NCBI RefSeq assembly: GCF_000150955.2
Contig: NC_011669.1
Coordinates: 1,432,993-1,496,992 of the forward strand
Reading direction: 5' to 3'
Origin: Phaeodactylum tricornutum CCAP 1055/1
Taxonomy: Eukaryota > Bacillariophyta > Bacillariophyceae > Surirellales > Neidiaceae
Length of the DNA: 64,000 bases
The notes beneath the pieces are model-generated. The model did not search any database and was not told the origin of the DNA. It saw nothing but the letters and a program-made list of their open reading frames with translations. Positions 35,434 to 44,586 of this stretch are shown here, one piece after another. The translations under genes and the position numbers were made by a program. How positions within the stretch are numbered: the stretch's first letter is position 1; each line of letters begins with the position of its first letter.

Positions 35434-37143
35434 TTGAAACGCAGGATGATGACAGTCAGAGCGACAAAATTGATGATTTTGTTGTACTGGGCCTTGCTGG
35501 TAACGGTCTGTCGCTCCTTTGCCCCTCGGGATCAGTCATCCTGTGTTTGTTTGATGTCCGCGAAGTCAAGGACACTTTTGTCACAACGGAATCGGTCAAG
35601 ATCCTTCCTCGCGTCGTATGTCAAACCGACATCGGAAAGCGCAACATTCGCTAAGGTGAAAACTCTTTTGTATCCCAAAGTCGGAGATGTGGTCCGTTAC
35701 TACGATCTGGATGGAGGAAGGGTTCAAGGCGAGACGTTGATTGGCAAAGTATCTTTTATTCAAAAAGATCTTGGTTTAGAGAACAGCTGGACGATTGAGA
35801 TAAACGAGATGGAAAATCTTGGTGATGGATACTATGCAGACTATTCAGGTCGGAAACGACTTTCCAAAAAGTCCCTTAGAGACGTCACGGCAGTTGCGCC
35901 AGTCGCTGCCAGTTTTGTCCGGTCCGAAGGTGCCTACAAAATACCTCTATCCAAAGCAACTCGGTTACCGCTCGTACGTCAAGAAGCTTACGATATTGAT
36001 GGCTACGAAGGTCCATTTGCAGGAGAGAATGCTATAAACTTGTCTGTCGTGGCTCAAGATGGTATCGTTTACGCAGAATTAAAAGGGAAACTGCTGCGCT
36101 ATGTTGCTTTAACCGGCTTAGCCGGAATTTTGATTGCCGATTTGACGAAAGGAACGCAGGACGCGATCATCTACGGTGGTGGTGTGATTGCTAGCTTGCT
36201 GTATCTGGTCTTTTTGTCTCTGAAGACAGACACTATTGCCAAAGAAAATTCCAAGACTGGGAGCAATCTCTCAAATTTGCGTTTTCTCATGCCCATTGTC
36301 TTGGTTTCCATTATTGCGCTATATAACAAGAGTACAGGGGATGAAAACCCGATACAAGATGACAGCATGTTCTCTCTCGTTACTTCCGAACAATTTGCCG
36401 CTGCTATGTTAGGTTTCTTGTCCTACCGATTACCGCTGTTTGGCATTCAAATTCAAGATGCCTTTCAAAACATCAGCGGGGAAGCTGTTCTGCCTGGCAG
36501 TGCTGGTGTTGCCTTGCAATTAGTACGAAGTGAAGCGGCAAACGTGTCCGCCTTCAATAGCAGCCCGCTAAATACGGATGTCTTGCCAACAATCTTCTTG
36601 GTATCGGGACCTCAGGCAACGGGAAGATCGGAGCTTGTACGAAAATTAATAACTGCTGGAGACGGAAAATTCTTGGAACCACGCCGTGTAGATCGTACGA
36701 AAGATGGGGTCACCTTCGAACGTTTGCTACAGCGTGACGAATTCTTGTCGGTCGATCCGACCGGCCGCTATGGATTAACCAAAGATGGGATCCTCACTGC
36801 TGCCAAAGACGGGGGCCCGGATTCGGTAGTTGTAGTCGATGCGAATGTTGATGTAGCTAAGCAATTGACCAAGGTCGGCGGTCTCAGACTCGTTGGTGTT
36901 TGGGTTGGCTTAAGCAGCATGTCTGAGTTTGAATCGCGATTAGACAGCTTGATCAACGAAGGTGCAATTACCATACCCCAAGACGAAAGTAGAGAAAGCG
37001 TGCTTCGAGGAAGGATTCGGGATATCGTCCAAGAAATCGAATACGGAATATCATGTGGAGTTTTCGAGTTCACAATTTTGAATGAGAATGAAGACGATAG
37101 TATTAAGGAACTCCGAGAAGCAGCCATGTATTGTTTCAAATAG
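35434..37143 (+). CDS. Plastid-targeted membrane protein with a guanylate-kinase-like P-loop domain
   Basis: 569 residues, intronless. The leader is a signal peptide (LMILLYWALLVTVCR) followed by SFAP, the diatom plastid cleavage motif, then a basic Ser-rich transit region. A soluble SH3/KOW-like segment follows (PKVGDVVRYYDLDGGRV). Three or four membrane spans lie at about 215-340 (YVALTGLAGILIADL, IIYGGGVIASLLYLVFLSL, FLMPIVLVSIIALY). The C-terminal about 180 residues start with TIFLVSGPQATGRSELVRKL, a guanylate-kinase-type P-loop. They continue with VTFERLLQRDEFL, which resembles the lid and GMP-binding region, but the lysine of GxxGxGK[ST] is replaced by Arg. It may bind nucleotide without being a classical kinase. 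The role in the plastid membrane is unknown. Confidence 0.8.
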   Translation: MKRRMMTVRATKLMILLYWALLVTVCRSFAPRDQSSCVCLMSAKSRTLLSQRNRSRSFLASYVKPTSESATFAKVKTLLYPKVGDVVRYYDLDGGRVQGETLIGKVSFIQKDLGLENSWTIEINEMENLGDGYYADYSGRKRLSKKSLRDVTAVAPVAASFVRSEGAYKIPLSKATRLPLVRQEAYDIDGYEGPFAGENAINLSVVAQDGIVYAELKGKLLRYVALTGLAGILIADLTKGTQDAIIYGGGVIASLLYLVFLSLKTDTIAKENSKTGSNLSNLRFLMPIVLVSIIALYNKSTGDENPIQDDSMFSLVTSEQFAAAMLGFLSYRLPLFGIQIQDAFQNISGEAVLPGSAGVALQLVRSEAANVSAFNSSPLNTDVLPTIFLVSGPQATGRSELVRKLITAGDGKFLEPRRVDRTKDGVTFERLLQRDEFLSVDPTGRYGLTKDGILTAAKDGGPDSVVVVDANVDVAKQLTKVGGLRLVGVWVGLSSMSEFESRLDSLINEGAITIPQDESRESVLRGRIRDIVQEIEYGISCGVFEFTILNENEDDSIKELREAAMYCFK

Positions 37144-37238
37144 CAAGGGCACGGCCCCCATAACCTCACAAAAAATCGCTGTTGTCCACTGATACATACT
37201 ACCAACTTACTACGCCTTATGTGCACTTCCCCACTGAG

Positions 37239-39327
37239 TTAAAATATCATGATGCCCGCTTGGATTGGATTGGGAAAGGCTTTCTGCAATGCCCCTTCGT
37301 CCAATTTCTTTTCGTTGAAGAAATCTAATTCATCATCACGCAAAAGACACTTATCCAAAATTGACGAAACTTCTTTTTGTGCCGTGGGTCCACCCATACC
37401 GGGTCCGATCAAAACAACTTCCTGACGTCGGTCACCGACAGTTCCTGTACTGGCGCTCTGGTCGTCGTGGTTGGCATCGTCATAATCGGCCAAAATGGCA
37501 CGAATAGCTTCCTGCGGCCACTGCTCACGTGGTAGTGTTGCCCACCATTTGCCCAAGTTGGTTAATTCGAACGAAATACCAGCGTGACTCCAGTAGCGGG
37601 CAACTTCAAAGGAATCCGCACACCAAACAAACCCCTTACTTCGAAGAATTTTCTTCATTGCCGACTTCGCGGTGGCCGAAACAGCCAAATCCGGTTCGCC
37701 TGCTTCCAGTGGTGGTAGACCACGCGTTGCAGGAAGATTTCGCAGAAAGGAAAGCAAACGCGTAGGGTGGAAGGGACGGCGCGATGTGTAAACGTACGTT
37801 CCGATTCCGGCATGCGTGCCCACATCAACCCCATGCGAAGGGTCATCACAACTTGGGTCGTCACACGCGTGTGCGTGCGAATGTTCGTGGCTTTCAGTGC
37901 AGCCAGGATCGTTACAGACACTTTCGGCGACAGTATTTGCATGGGCCGGGTCGTCACAGCTTGGATCATCGCAAGCGTGAGTGTGCGAGTGTTCGTGGCT
38001 GTCGGTGCAACCAGGTTCTCCACATACGGTCATTTTGGCATGAGCAGGATCGTCACAGGCCGGATCGTCACAAGCGTGTGTATGCGAATGTTCATGACTA
38101 CTGTCGGTGCAGTCGGGCTTGGCGCAGTCCACTACGGCTACAACCTCGGAGTGCGAGGGATCTACACAATTCGGATCTTCGCAATCAGGATCGTGCGCCA
38201 TTTCTAACGCGGCATTGACCGCATCTTTATGGTCATCGATAATACCTGCTTCCGCTACTCCCATACCCTGAGCCACCCCCAAAATTTGTTGTAGAGAAAC
38301 TTTTCCGAACGCGGATTTGAGCAGAGTCGCCCGAGGATTTAAAGCTGTAACAATGTTTTCGATCTGTTTCATATCACGACTGCTCTCATCCACGAGATCG
38401 ACTTTGTTCAGGAGGACAATATCAGCAATTTCCGTTTGCGAAACGAGCAAATCGGCAACTGCGTTAGCCGATGCCCGATCTCCGGCCTCGATCGCCTCTA
38501 ACAAACCTGGAGGTAAGTCGTCATCTTCCATCCACTTACGATCAGCTTTGGCCTCATCCTCGTCGCGATAGTACAACTCGGGAGTGTCCTCTGGCGTGGC
38601 AACCTTGTCCGAGTTCAAGTTGGTCAAAAAGGAACTGCAATCTACCACCGTGACCATGGTATCGAGCTGTGCACGTTGCATCAAAGCTATGAAAAGATAA
38701 TGAAATTGCAATTAGAGCACGAACATTTCCGAAAGCCCGAGTATTTTACAAATCTTAACCATACGGAGACAGGTCACAAAACAACCCATTCCCCATCTTT
38801 GCTTGCTGGTTTCGTCATCCTCACTTACGCATATCGTACAGGACTGCTTCCTGGAATTTGGCCCGGACGCTGCGGGGATCCCCCACACCGCTCATTTCCA
38901 CGACGATGTGGTGGAAACTTTCGCCTTCTCCTCGTGTGTCGCTCAAGGTGACGAGTTCTTGCACACTGGCAAGCAACTCTTCCGATCGTGAGCAGCAGGC
39001 ACAGCCGTTTTGTAGTTCCACCATGCCCGAGGCCAAATTCTGATTGGCGACCAGTTTGCTGTCGATATTGACCGATGCGACGTCGTTGACCACGACAGCG
39101 ATACGCAAGCCCTCATTGTTCTCGAGCAAGTTCTGAAGAAGTGTGGTTTTACCCGAGCCCAGAAAACCGGCCAAAACTGTGATTGGGATGGGCTTGACAT
39201 CCTGGAGGCCCGCGTCCGGAGTGAGCGCCGCACTCGTCGGGTTGGCGACAGTGAAGGCGGATGTCAGTCGCAGTGCGCCAACAAAGAAGACTGCCGCAAT
39301 TGAGTAGAAATGCGATGCCTTTATCAT
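37239..39327 (-). CDS. Plastid-targeted CobW/COG0523 GTPase with three Cys/His/Asp repeat units
   Basis: Exons are 39327-38829 and 38686-37239; the intron is 136 nt. The product is about 648 residues. The start MIKASHFYSIAAVFFVGA leads to a signal peptide ending at LTSAF, a plastid-import motif. The G domain has GFLGSGKTTLLQNLL near 54-68, the CxCC metal site in NGCACCSRSEELL near 108, and NKVD in LLNKVDLVDESS. COG0523 proteins act as GTP-driven metal chaperones, commonly for zinc. Between the G domain and the CobW C-terminal domain (YTSRRPFHPTRL onward) lie three units of about 35 residues. Each has a CxxPxCT entry, a HEHSHTHA core and a CDDPxCDDPxH close. A shorter related unit (CEDPNCVDPSH) precedes them. 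These look like tandem metal-binding modules. The upstream region carries CRE elements. Confidence 0.9.
37838..38200 (-). repeat. Coding tandem repeats in the CobW protein
   Basis: Three units of about 35 residues plus a degenerate lead unit, read on the minus strand. The shared core is HEHSHTHACDDP followed by a second CDDP and H. Nucleotide identity between units is high but imperfect, so this is an older in-frame amplification and not a microsatellite. Confidence 0.85.
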
Positions 39328-39833
39328 CGTCGTAGTCCAACAAGCCACCGAGTAAGCACAAGCTTCAACAGTGCCAGTAAACAGTGTAGATATTCTGCTC
39401 ACTGTCAAAGTGATGGGCGGGGACGATATTGTCCGGACCGGAGAAAATTTGCGTGTCACTGTCAACAAAATCTCTTGCCGTTTTCGTTGGCTACTGCTAG
39501 CTATAGTAGAACTGACGTACAGCTCCTGTTGACGTCAGTTCTACGTCATCGTTGTCGTACTTCAACTCTTTCGTTGTTTACAATTATGCTTTTTTAGAGA
39601 GTCAATATCCAGTTCTGCCATGGCGGACAGAAACTACACCTACCTCTTGAGGAAGTGGCTGGCGTATGCAAAACAAAGTTATGGTGTGTCAAACGTTTAC
39701 AGGACCTTTGACCTCAGTTCAAATCTCATTGCAAGCAAAAACTAGGCCATCTAACCGCCACCTCTGCGTTGTCTTGCGTACGCACCAGACGCGGCCCACC
39801 GCCCCAACTTCGACAACCGAACCGGATGTGCCA
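39328..39833. promoter_or_regulatory. CobW promoter with CRE elements and TCACTGTCA motifs
   Basis: Between the CobW start and the stop of POP1. TGACGT lies at 39513-39518, the full palindrome TGACGTCA at 39530-39537 and ACGTCA at 39543-39548. CTCACTGTCAAAG (near 39398) and GTCACTGTCAAC (near 39454) are copies of the recurring promoter word. The TGACGT/ACGTCA pattern resembles the CO2/cAMP-responsive elements described upstream of the Phaeodactylum carbonic anhydrase gene ptca1. Confidence 0.6.
39506..39544. repeat. Perfect 13-bp inverted repeat holding CRE sites
   Basis: Arms GTAGAACTGACGT (39506-39518) and ACGTCAGTTCTAC (39532-39544) are exact reverse complements with a 13-nt spacer. Each arm ends in a CRE half-site, and the right arm shares its site with the complete TGACGTCA. 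It lies about 180-220 bp upstream of the CobW ATG. Confidence 0.9.
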
Positions 39834-41987
39834 TCAAAGCAGCAACGACAGTGTGCCAAACATTGTCAACTTTGCTGTCGAATGCTTTTCGTTGTAGGTG
39901 TTTGACCTAGCGACGCCAATTTCCAATTCAATACGTTTGGGCCCAACCCGCGGCGCTACAATTCTACCCGCGCAACTGTCGTGGGCGTGCTGCAAGGCTT
40001 CTAAAAGGCGCGCCGCACCAACCACCGCAATCCCGTGGTACCGCCCCCGACCAGACGAAAAGATGGCCGCCGTTACGACACCCAATGGTTCATTGACGGA
40101 ACCGTCCGTGGCGTACAAAAGTGTACCCGTGTCCAATTGTCCCTTTTCGTGCAAGCAAATATGAGCAAGAAGGACAGCCGGTAGCGACAAGGACAGCAAT
40201 AGTGTCTTGCAAAGGTTTCTATGCTGCGATACTTGATCCCGAGAAATGGGTGGCGCTTGAACGGGTAACGATGGATTGCCGGACTTGCGACGGCTCCGCC
40301 GAATGACAAGACTTTCTGCAGCTGCTCCACTATTTGACGCCTTGTCCCCGTTCCTATGGATATACCCTATTCCATTAATGGCTTGCTGAAAGGGTTGACC
40401 AAAGGAACCTCGCACTGTGACAACGGTGGTTTCATCCTCCGAGACTAACAATTGAAAGTCGGTAGGTAGTATCGTATTCCACGAGATCAACACCTGCTGA
40501 GACGTACGATCTGGTCGGATTCTTCCCAAGCCACCCTCGTAGTAAGCCCGTAAAATTTTCCATTCTGGCAGGGCTGCTTTCCAGTATGACATCCCGACTG
40601 AGGTGTCAGGATAGTCCCGGGGAAACAACGGCCGTGGAGGTTCGCATTCCAGCTCCAAGTGCGCTAGCTCCGTTACACCAATCGGACAGGCCATACCATG
40701 TAAAACTAAAGCGACCAGCAATTTCTGACCCAAACTAGGCTCGCACACAACATCCACACCGCAAGATCCAAAATTTCCATGGAAGTCAACTTGTACCGGA
40801 CGGCGTAAGATGAGCTTGACTTCTTGGCTGTTAGGGGTTTCGTGATTAGTAGCTGCTCTGCACTGGACGTGCGAGAGTTGGCAATCAATACCCGTTTCTA
40901 AATCAGCAATGATGGCGCCAATGTCCGTACTTCTTTTTTCGTCTTTTGCTATAGAAAGCATCGCCATTAGGAGACTTTCGAGGGCAGCCTTCCCACGCAG
41001 TCTTAACCACGATAGACCCCCGTGAACAAAGCAGAGTGGCCCAGTCAAAGTCGAAGGCTCCAGTATTTGTCGCAAAATGTGTAGCAGAGTTTGCTGAATG
41101 GAAGGGTGTAAAAAAAAGTAGATATAGCAGCTCTGTGTGTCGTCTTTTGCACTACCAAAAAGAGGTGAGGTGGAGCAAAGCCAAGCAACCGGGCCGATGC
41201 CTCCTTTAGGAAACGCACTTGGTTGATATGCAAACGCTTCAAGCAATTTTGTCTCGTCCAAAGCAAAGTCAGGAATTATGATCCGTATTTGGTCTATCAT
41301 ATCGGGGACAACCTCTGTCGCGATACGCAGCCAAACTGGTTGAGACGTCCAAGTGGCGTCATGCAGGATCGTTTTCCCCTCGCGAGCTAGCCGCAAGGCT
41401 GCCTTCGCGCCTCGGTTACTATGCAGCATGGGCACTTTCCAGCCCCACATAGATTCCATGTGAAATCGCTTCACGTGCCAAAGATGGGTTGGCATCCAGT
41501 TATCAGGACGATGATTGTTGCCATTCGATTCCTTGTCCTCTGTCGATGGTATACCCAATGCTCCCTTAGGAACCTTCCATTCTTCGTGAGAGGAGTGCAA
41601 ATGTTCCGTGTTGCGCCGTCGTTTACGGCGAGTTAGCTTTGGCTCTTCGATAATCGAATGTTCCGACTTCTTATCCTGCGCGTTGGCGTCTTGCTGTCCA
41701 GCTGGAAAACGATGATGCTTGCGGCCCAAATGGCTCGTGGCCCTTCGTCGCAAATGACGACGCGAAGTCTTACAACCTGTACTTTTCAATGATTCCACAT
41801 TACTGGGATCGGGAGTAGAAGCTCGCCGAAAGGTTTTCTCCCACAGATGGCGGAGCTCGGGCAAACGACGGGCTCCAAAACTGGCGACCGATACGGTCCC
41901 GGCTGTGTCGCAAAATTGGGGAAGATCTCTCACAGAGAGTCGCCGTTTCTTTTCGAGAGGCGGATCATTTGATCCTTTTGAATTCAT
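39834..41987 (-). CDS. POP1: Ribonuclease P/MRP protein subunit POP1
   Basis: 717 residues, intronless; the large protein subunit of nuclear RNase P and RNase MRP, needed for pre-tRNA and pre-rRNA cleavage. The N-terminal signature is SRRHLRRRATSHLGRKHHR near residues 75-93. Then come WMPTHLWHVKRFHM and WGWKVPMLHSNRG, typical of the Pop1 N-terminal domain. The POPLD-type region is LFPRDYPDTSVGMSYW, with LPEWKILRAYYEGGLGRIRPD after it. The stop lies 506 bp upstream of the CobW start. Confidence 0.92.
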   Translation of the reverse strand: MNSKGSNDPPLEKKRRLSVRDLPQFCDTAGTVSVASFGARRLPELRHLWEKTFRRASTPDPSNVESLKSTGCKTSRRHLRRRATSHLGRKHHRFPAGQQDANAQDKKSEHSIIEEPKLTRRKRRRNTEHLHSSHEEWKVPKGALGIPSTEDKESNGNNHRPDNWMPTHLWHVKRFHMESMWGWKVPMLHSNRGAKAALRLAREGKTILHDATWTSQPVWLRIATEVVPDMIDQIRIIIPDFALDETKLLEAFAYQPSAFPKGGIGPVAWLCSTSPLFGSAKDDTQSCYIYFFLHPSIQQTLLHILRQILEPSTLTGPLCFVHGGLSWLRLRGKAALESLLMAMLSIAKDEKRSTDIGAIIADLETGIDCQLSHVQCRAATNHETPNSQEVKLILRRPVQVDFHGNFGSCGVDVVCEPSLGQKLLVALVLHGMACPIGVTELAHLELECEPPRPLFPRDYPDTSVGMSYWKAALPEWKILRAYYEGGLGRIRPDRTSQQVLISWNTILPTDFQLLVSEDETTVVTVRGSFGQPFQQAINGIGYIHRNGDKASNSGAAAESLVIRRSRRKSGNPSLPVQAPPISRDQVSQHRNLCKTLLLSLSLPAVLLAHICLHEKGQLDTGTLLYATDGSVNEPLGVVTAAIFSSGRGRYHGIAVVGAARLLEALQHAHDSCAGRIVAPRVGPKRIELEIGVARSNTYNEKHSTAKLTMFGTLSLLL

Positions 41988-42303
41988 TGTGGCCGGTTGG
42001 GAGACAGATTGTATGGAATGTACAGGAGTTGTTCATGCGATCGCCATTGTCGATATAAAACTTGTTGGAGGTTTCTTGGCTGGAAACGGATCAGTGACTC
42101 ATTGGCTTTTTGGGATTGACGCGTAGTACGAGATTGGGTCGCTGTCCTTTCCGAAAAGGCCGTCCGGTCCCTCCACGTGTAGTGGTCAAGTCTCTCTGTC
42201 AACCACGGAGCGGGTCGAAAATCTTCCTCGACCTCATTCACTGTCATATCTCCCAGCCAAAAAAAAGCTTTTCAACAAGTGTCTTTCATCAAAAGCGATC
42301 ACC
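41988..42303. promoter_or_regulatory. Divergent promoter between POP1 and the thioredoxin-like gene
   Basis: 316 bp. TTCACTGTCAT at 42237-42247 lies about 60 bp upstream of the downstream ATG and matches the recurring promoter word. No other element was recognised. Confidence 0.35.
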
Positions 42304-42735
42304 ATGAAGACTACCATCATCGCCTCTTACCTGGCTCTTTTAGCCGCCATCTCGGTCGTAAATGCGTTTGTTCCTCAGTCTTCGGCGAATGTTTTCGGTC
42401 GCGGCTCGGCGCTGGGTGCCAAATACAACTCAATGGACGAAATCCTGGCGCTCTTCCCGGATGATAAGCCCGTCCTGATCAACTTTTACGACGCCGGTAC
42501 CGAAAACTCAATTAAGGACGACATTCTTCGAGCCAAAAATCTGCTGGAGGATCGGGCAAAGCTTGTTTCGATTAAGCAACAAGACTATCCGGAAATTGCG
42601 AAGCTTTGGGATGCCGATTCAAAGAGCCCCAGCATGATTCTGTTCAAGGACGGCAAGCCCGTGACCCGGCTTTACGAACAAACGCACTATCTTGAAATTG
42701 TGGCCCACATGGGGAAGTTCTGCGATGAATCATAA
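42304..42735 (+). CDS. Plastid-targeted thioredoxin-like protein without a CxxC centre
   Basis: 143 residues, intronless. A signal peptide (MKTTIIASYLALLAAISVV) ends at NAFVPQ, a plastid-type cleavage site. The mature part has the thioredoxin order: KPVLINFYDAGTENSIKDD stands where WCGPC would be, then LVSIKQQDYPEIAKLWDAD, and SPSMILFKDGKPV with a proline at the cis-Pro position. The redox cysteines are absent, so it cannot act as a classical disulfide reductase. A structural, chaperone-like or regulatory role is more likely. Nothing else in the window points to a partner. Confidence 0.85.
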   Translation: MKTTIIASYLALLAAISVVNAFVPQSSANVFGRGSALGAKYNSMDEILALFPDDKPVLINFYDAGTENSIKDDILRAKNLLEDRAKLVSIKQQDYPEIAKLWDADSKSPSMILFKDGKPVTRLYEQTHYLEIVAHMGKFCDES

Positions 42736-42895
42736 AAAACTTGGATTCCGGAAAACACACCCGCGTAGGATTTGGCCAGTGAAGTATTGTATCCGATGGG
42801 ACCACCTCAGCCGTTCCAGACCGTCCCAACGCTCAACACAATCCATTGGTAATCAGTAGGTAAATGAATTTAGAGGGTTCAAAGTATCTCACCAT

Positions 42896-44586
42896 CTAAA
42901 CTATGACGCGGTCGGAATCGTCTACTGAACTTTGCTCAGAGCGCCGCCTCCTCAAACTACTTGTGAACCGGAATTGCATTTGTCCCTCGTCAACGGCGAC
43001 CGTCCAAAAGACGCATAAGTTAAGGACTCCGCAAACCATCCATCCAAGTACGCCTACATTGAAGGCTGGTGTCCGACCACCCATTCTTTCAATCAGCATG
43101 GCCACAAAAACAGGTCCTAGCCCTCTCCCAAAGTCATCAAACGTATTGAACAGAGCGAATGCTTGGCCGCGAGATTGCGGGAGTGTCACATTTTGCAGGG
43201 TAGCCTTCACTATCGGTCCTGTCGATCCGCTCGTAATTCCGGCAAAAATAGACACACTCCCTATTTTCAAGAAGGAACTGGAGCTGTCCACGTCATTGAG
43301 CAGTACCCACAGCGGAAAGCATGCCGCGACAGCCATCGAACCCGCCAACAGCGCAGGATAGCGCTTGTCTCGACGATACAAGTACATTCCACCACCCCCT
43401 CCGAGAATGAGACCTAGAAAATTGCCGACCCCAAAAATCAAAATTGTAAGCGTGGCAAACTGAAAACGATTCTACAGTTAGTAACAAGATTCGAAACAGT
43501 TGAAGCGGATGCGGTTTGATACGGAAGACATACCTCTACACTCATCCCTCGATTCTCCGAGAGAAAATCATTCAGATACGAGTTGATGACACCCCAAGGC
43601 AAACAACCTGGAGCTCCTTGCATGAGCATTAGAACAAAAGTTGGAGTAGACAGCAGCGTCTTGAAAGTCATCCAATGTGCTTGCAAACCCTTTGTAGACG
43701 GATTCGTAGCACTGTCGTCGGTGCCCGGATTTACCTCGGAAAGCATCGTCTGCTCCGTGTCCGTTAGTTCAAAAGGCGTCATTTCTACGGATGAGGCGGT
43801 GTTGTCGTTTGCTTGTAGTATTCCAAGTTGCTGGCCTCGAACAGCTTCTTCCATGGACCCCCGTTCCGGATCGTCGACGGCCAGCAAGACTCCCGCAGCA
43901 CATAACAGCGCTGGGATGCTCACGACCAAAAATGGCAGCCGCCAACCAAAGGCTGGACCCAGAAACCCAGCAATGGCCTGTCCCAAGGATATCCCAAGTC
44001 CAGTGCCTATTCCGACGACAGCACTTACTGAATGTCTCTCATCGGCCGCGAACAAGTCACCCAGTACCGAATAAATCAAAGGCAAAGCTCCACCCAAGCT
44101 AAAACCCGTCACTGCTCTACACACGTAAAGTTGAGGATATGTGGTCGTCCAATACGTAGCCAAGCACGCCCCTTCTCCAATGCCCACGGTCCAGGCGAAA
44201 AGTTTTGGTCGATTGAACGAATCAGCCAAAGAGCCCACCACAAAAGAGGCTGGAGCCCCCAAGACAAAAAAAGCTAGTGCAATGTCTCCACCAAGCTTTT
44301 TATCACGCTGGAGCGCGTCAAAGCCAAAGTCGTCCGCTATGGCGCTCAAATTCGGGGACATAAGATTCTGATCGGCAAACAGTAGAACCGTACATACCGA
44401 AAAAAGGGCTACAGCGCGTCGTCGCTGCCTTTTGTTCCGGTAGCCACCCCTAAATACGTCGCTGCTATCCATTGAAGGACTATCGACGTCATCGGCAACG
44501 TCGCTTTCGTAAGTCGTCACTGGAGTGGGAGATACTACGTCATCGGGTTGGCCATGAAGGTGGAGATAAGAAGATAGCGGCAACAT
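42896..44586 (-). CDS. Major facilitator superfamily transporter, Spinster-like
   Basis: Exons are 44586-43534 and 43459-42896; the intron is 74 nt, phase 0. The product is about 538 residues. About 12 membrane spans fit an MFS fold. LLFADQNLMSPNLSAIADDFGF opens TM1. The loop-2 motif is VVGSLADSFNRPK and VCRAVTGFSLGGALPLIYSVLGD marks TM4. A long cytosolic loop holds DDPERGSMEEAV. FNTFDDFGRGLGP lies in the second half, and the C-terminus is basic. The overall look is closest to the sphingolipid/organic-anion Spinster group. Substrate and membrane are unknown, and no plastid leader is seen. Confidence 0.8.

Noticed and set aside
37838-38200. Spaced repeats that might suggest a CRISPR array
   Set aside because: The repeats are in frame within a conserved protein, with no constant repeat and variable spacer pattern.
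37767-38207. 146- and 144-residue plus-strand frames with repeats
   Set aside because: They mirror the Cys/His/Asp repeats of CobW on the opposite strand.
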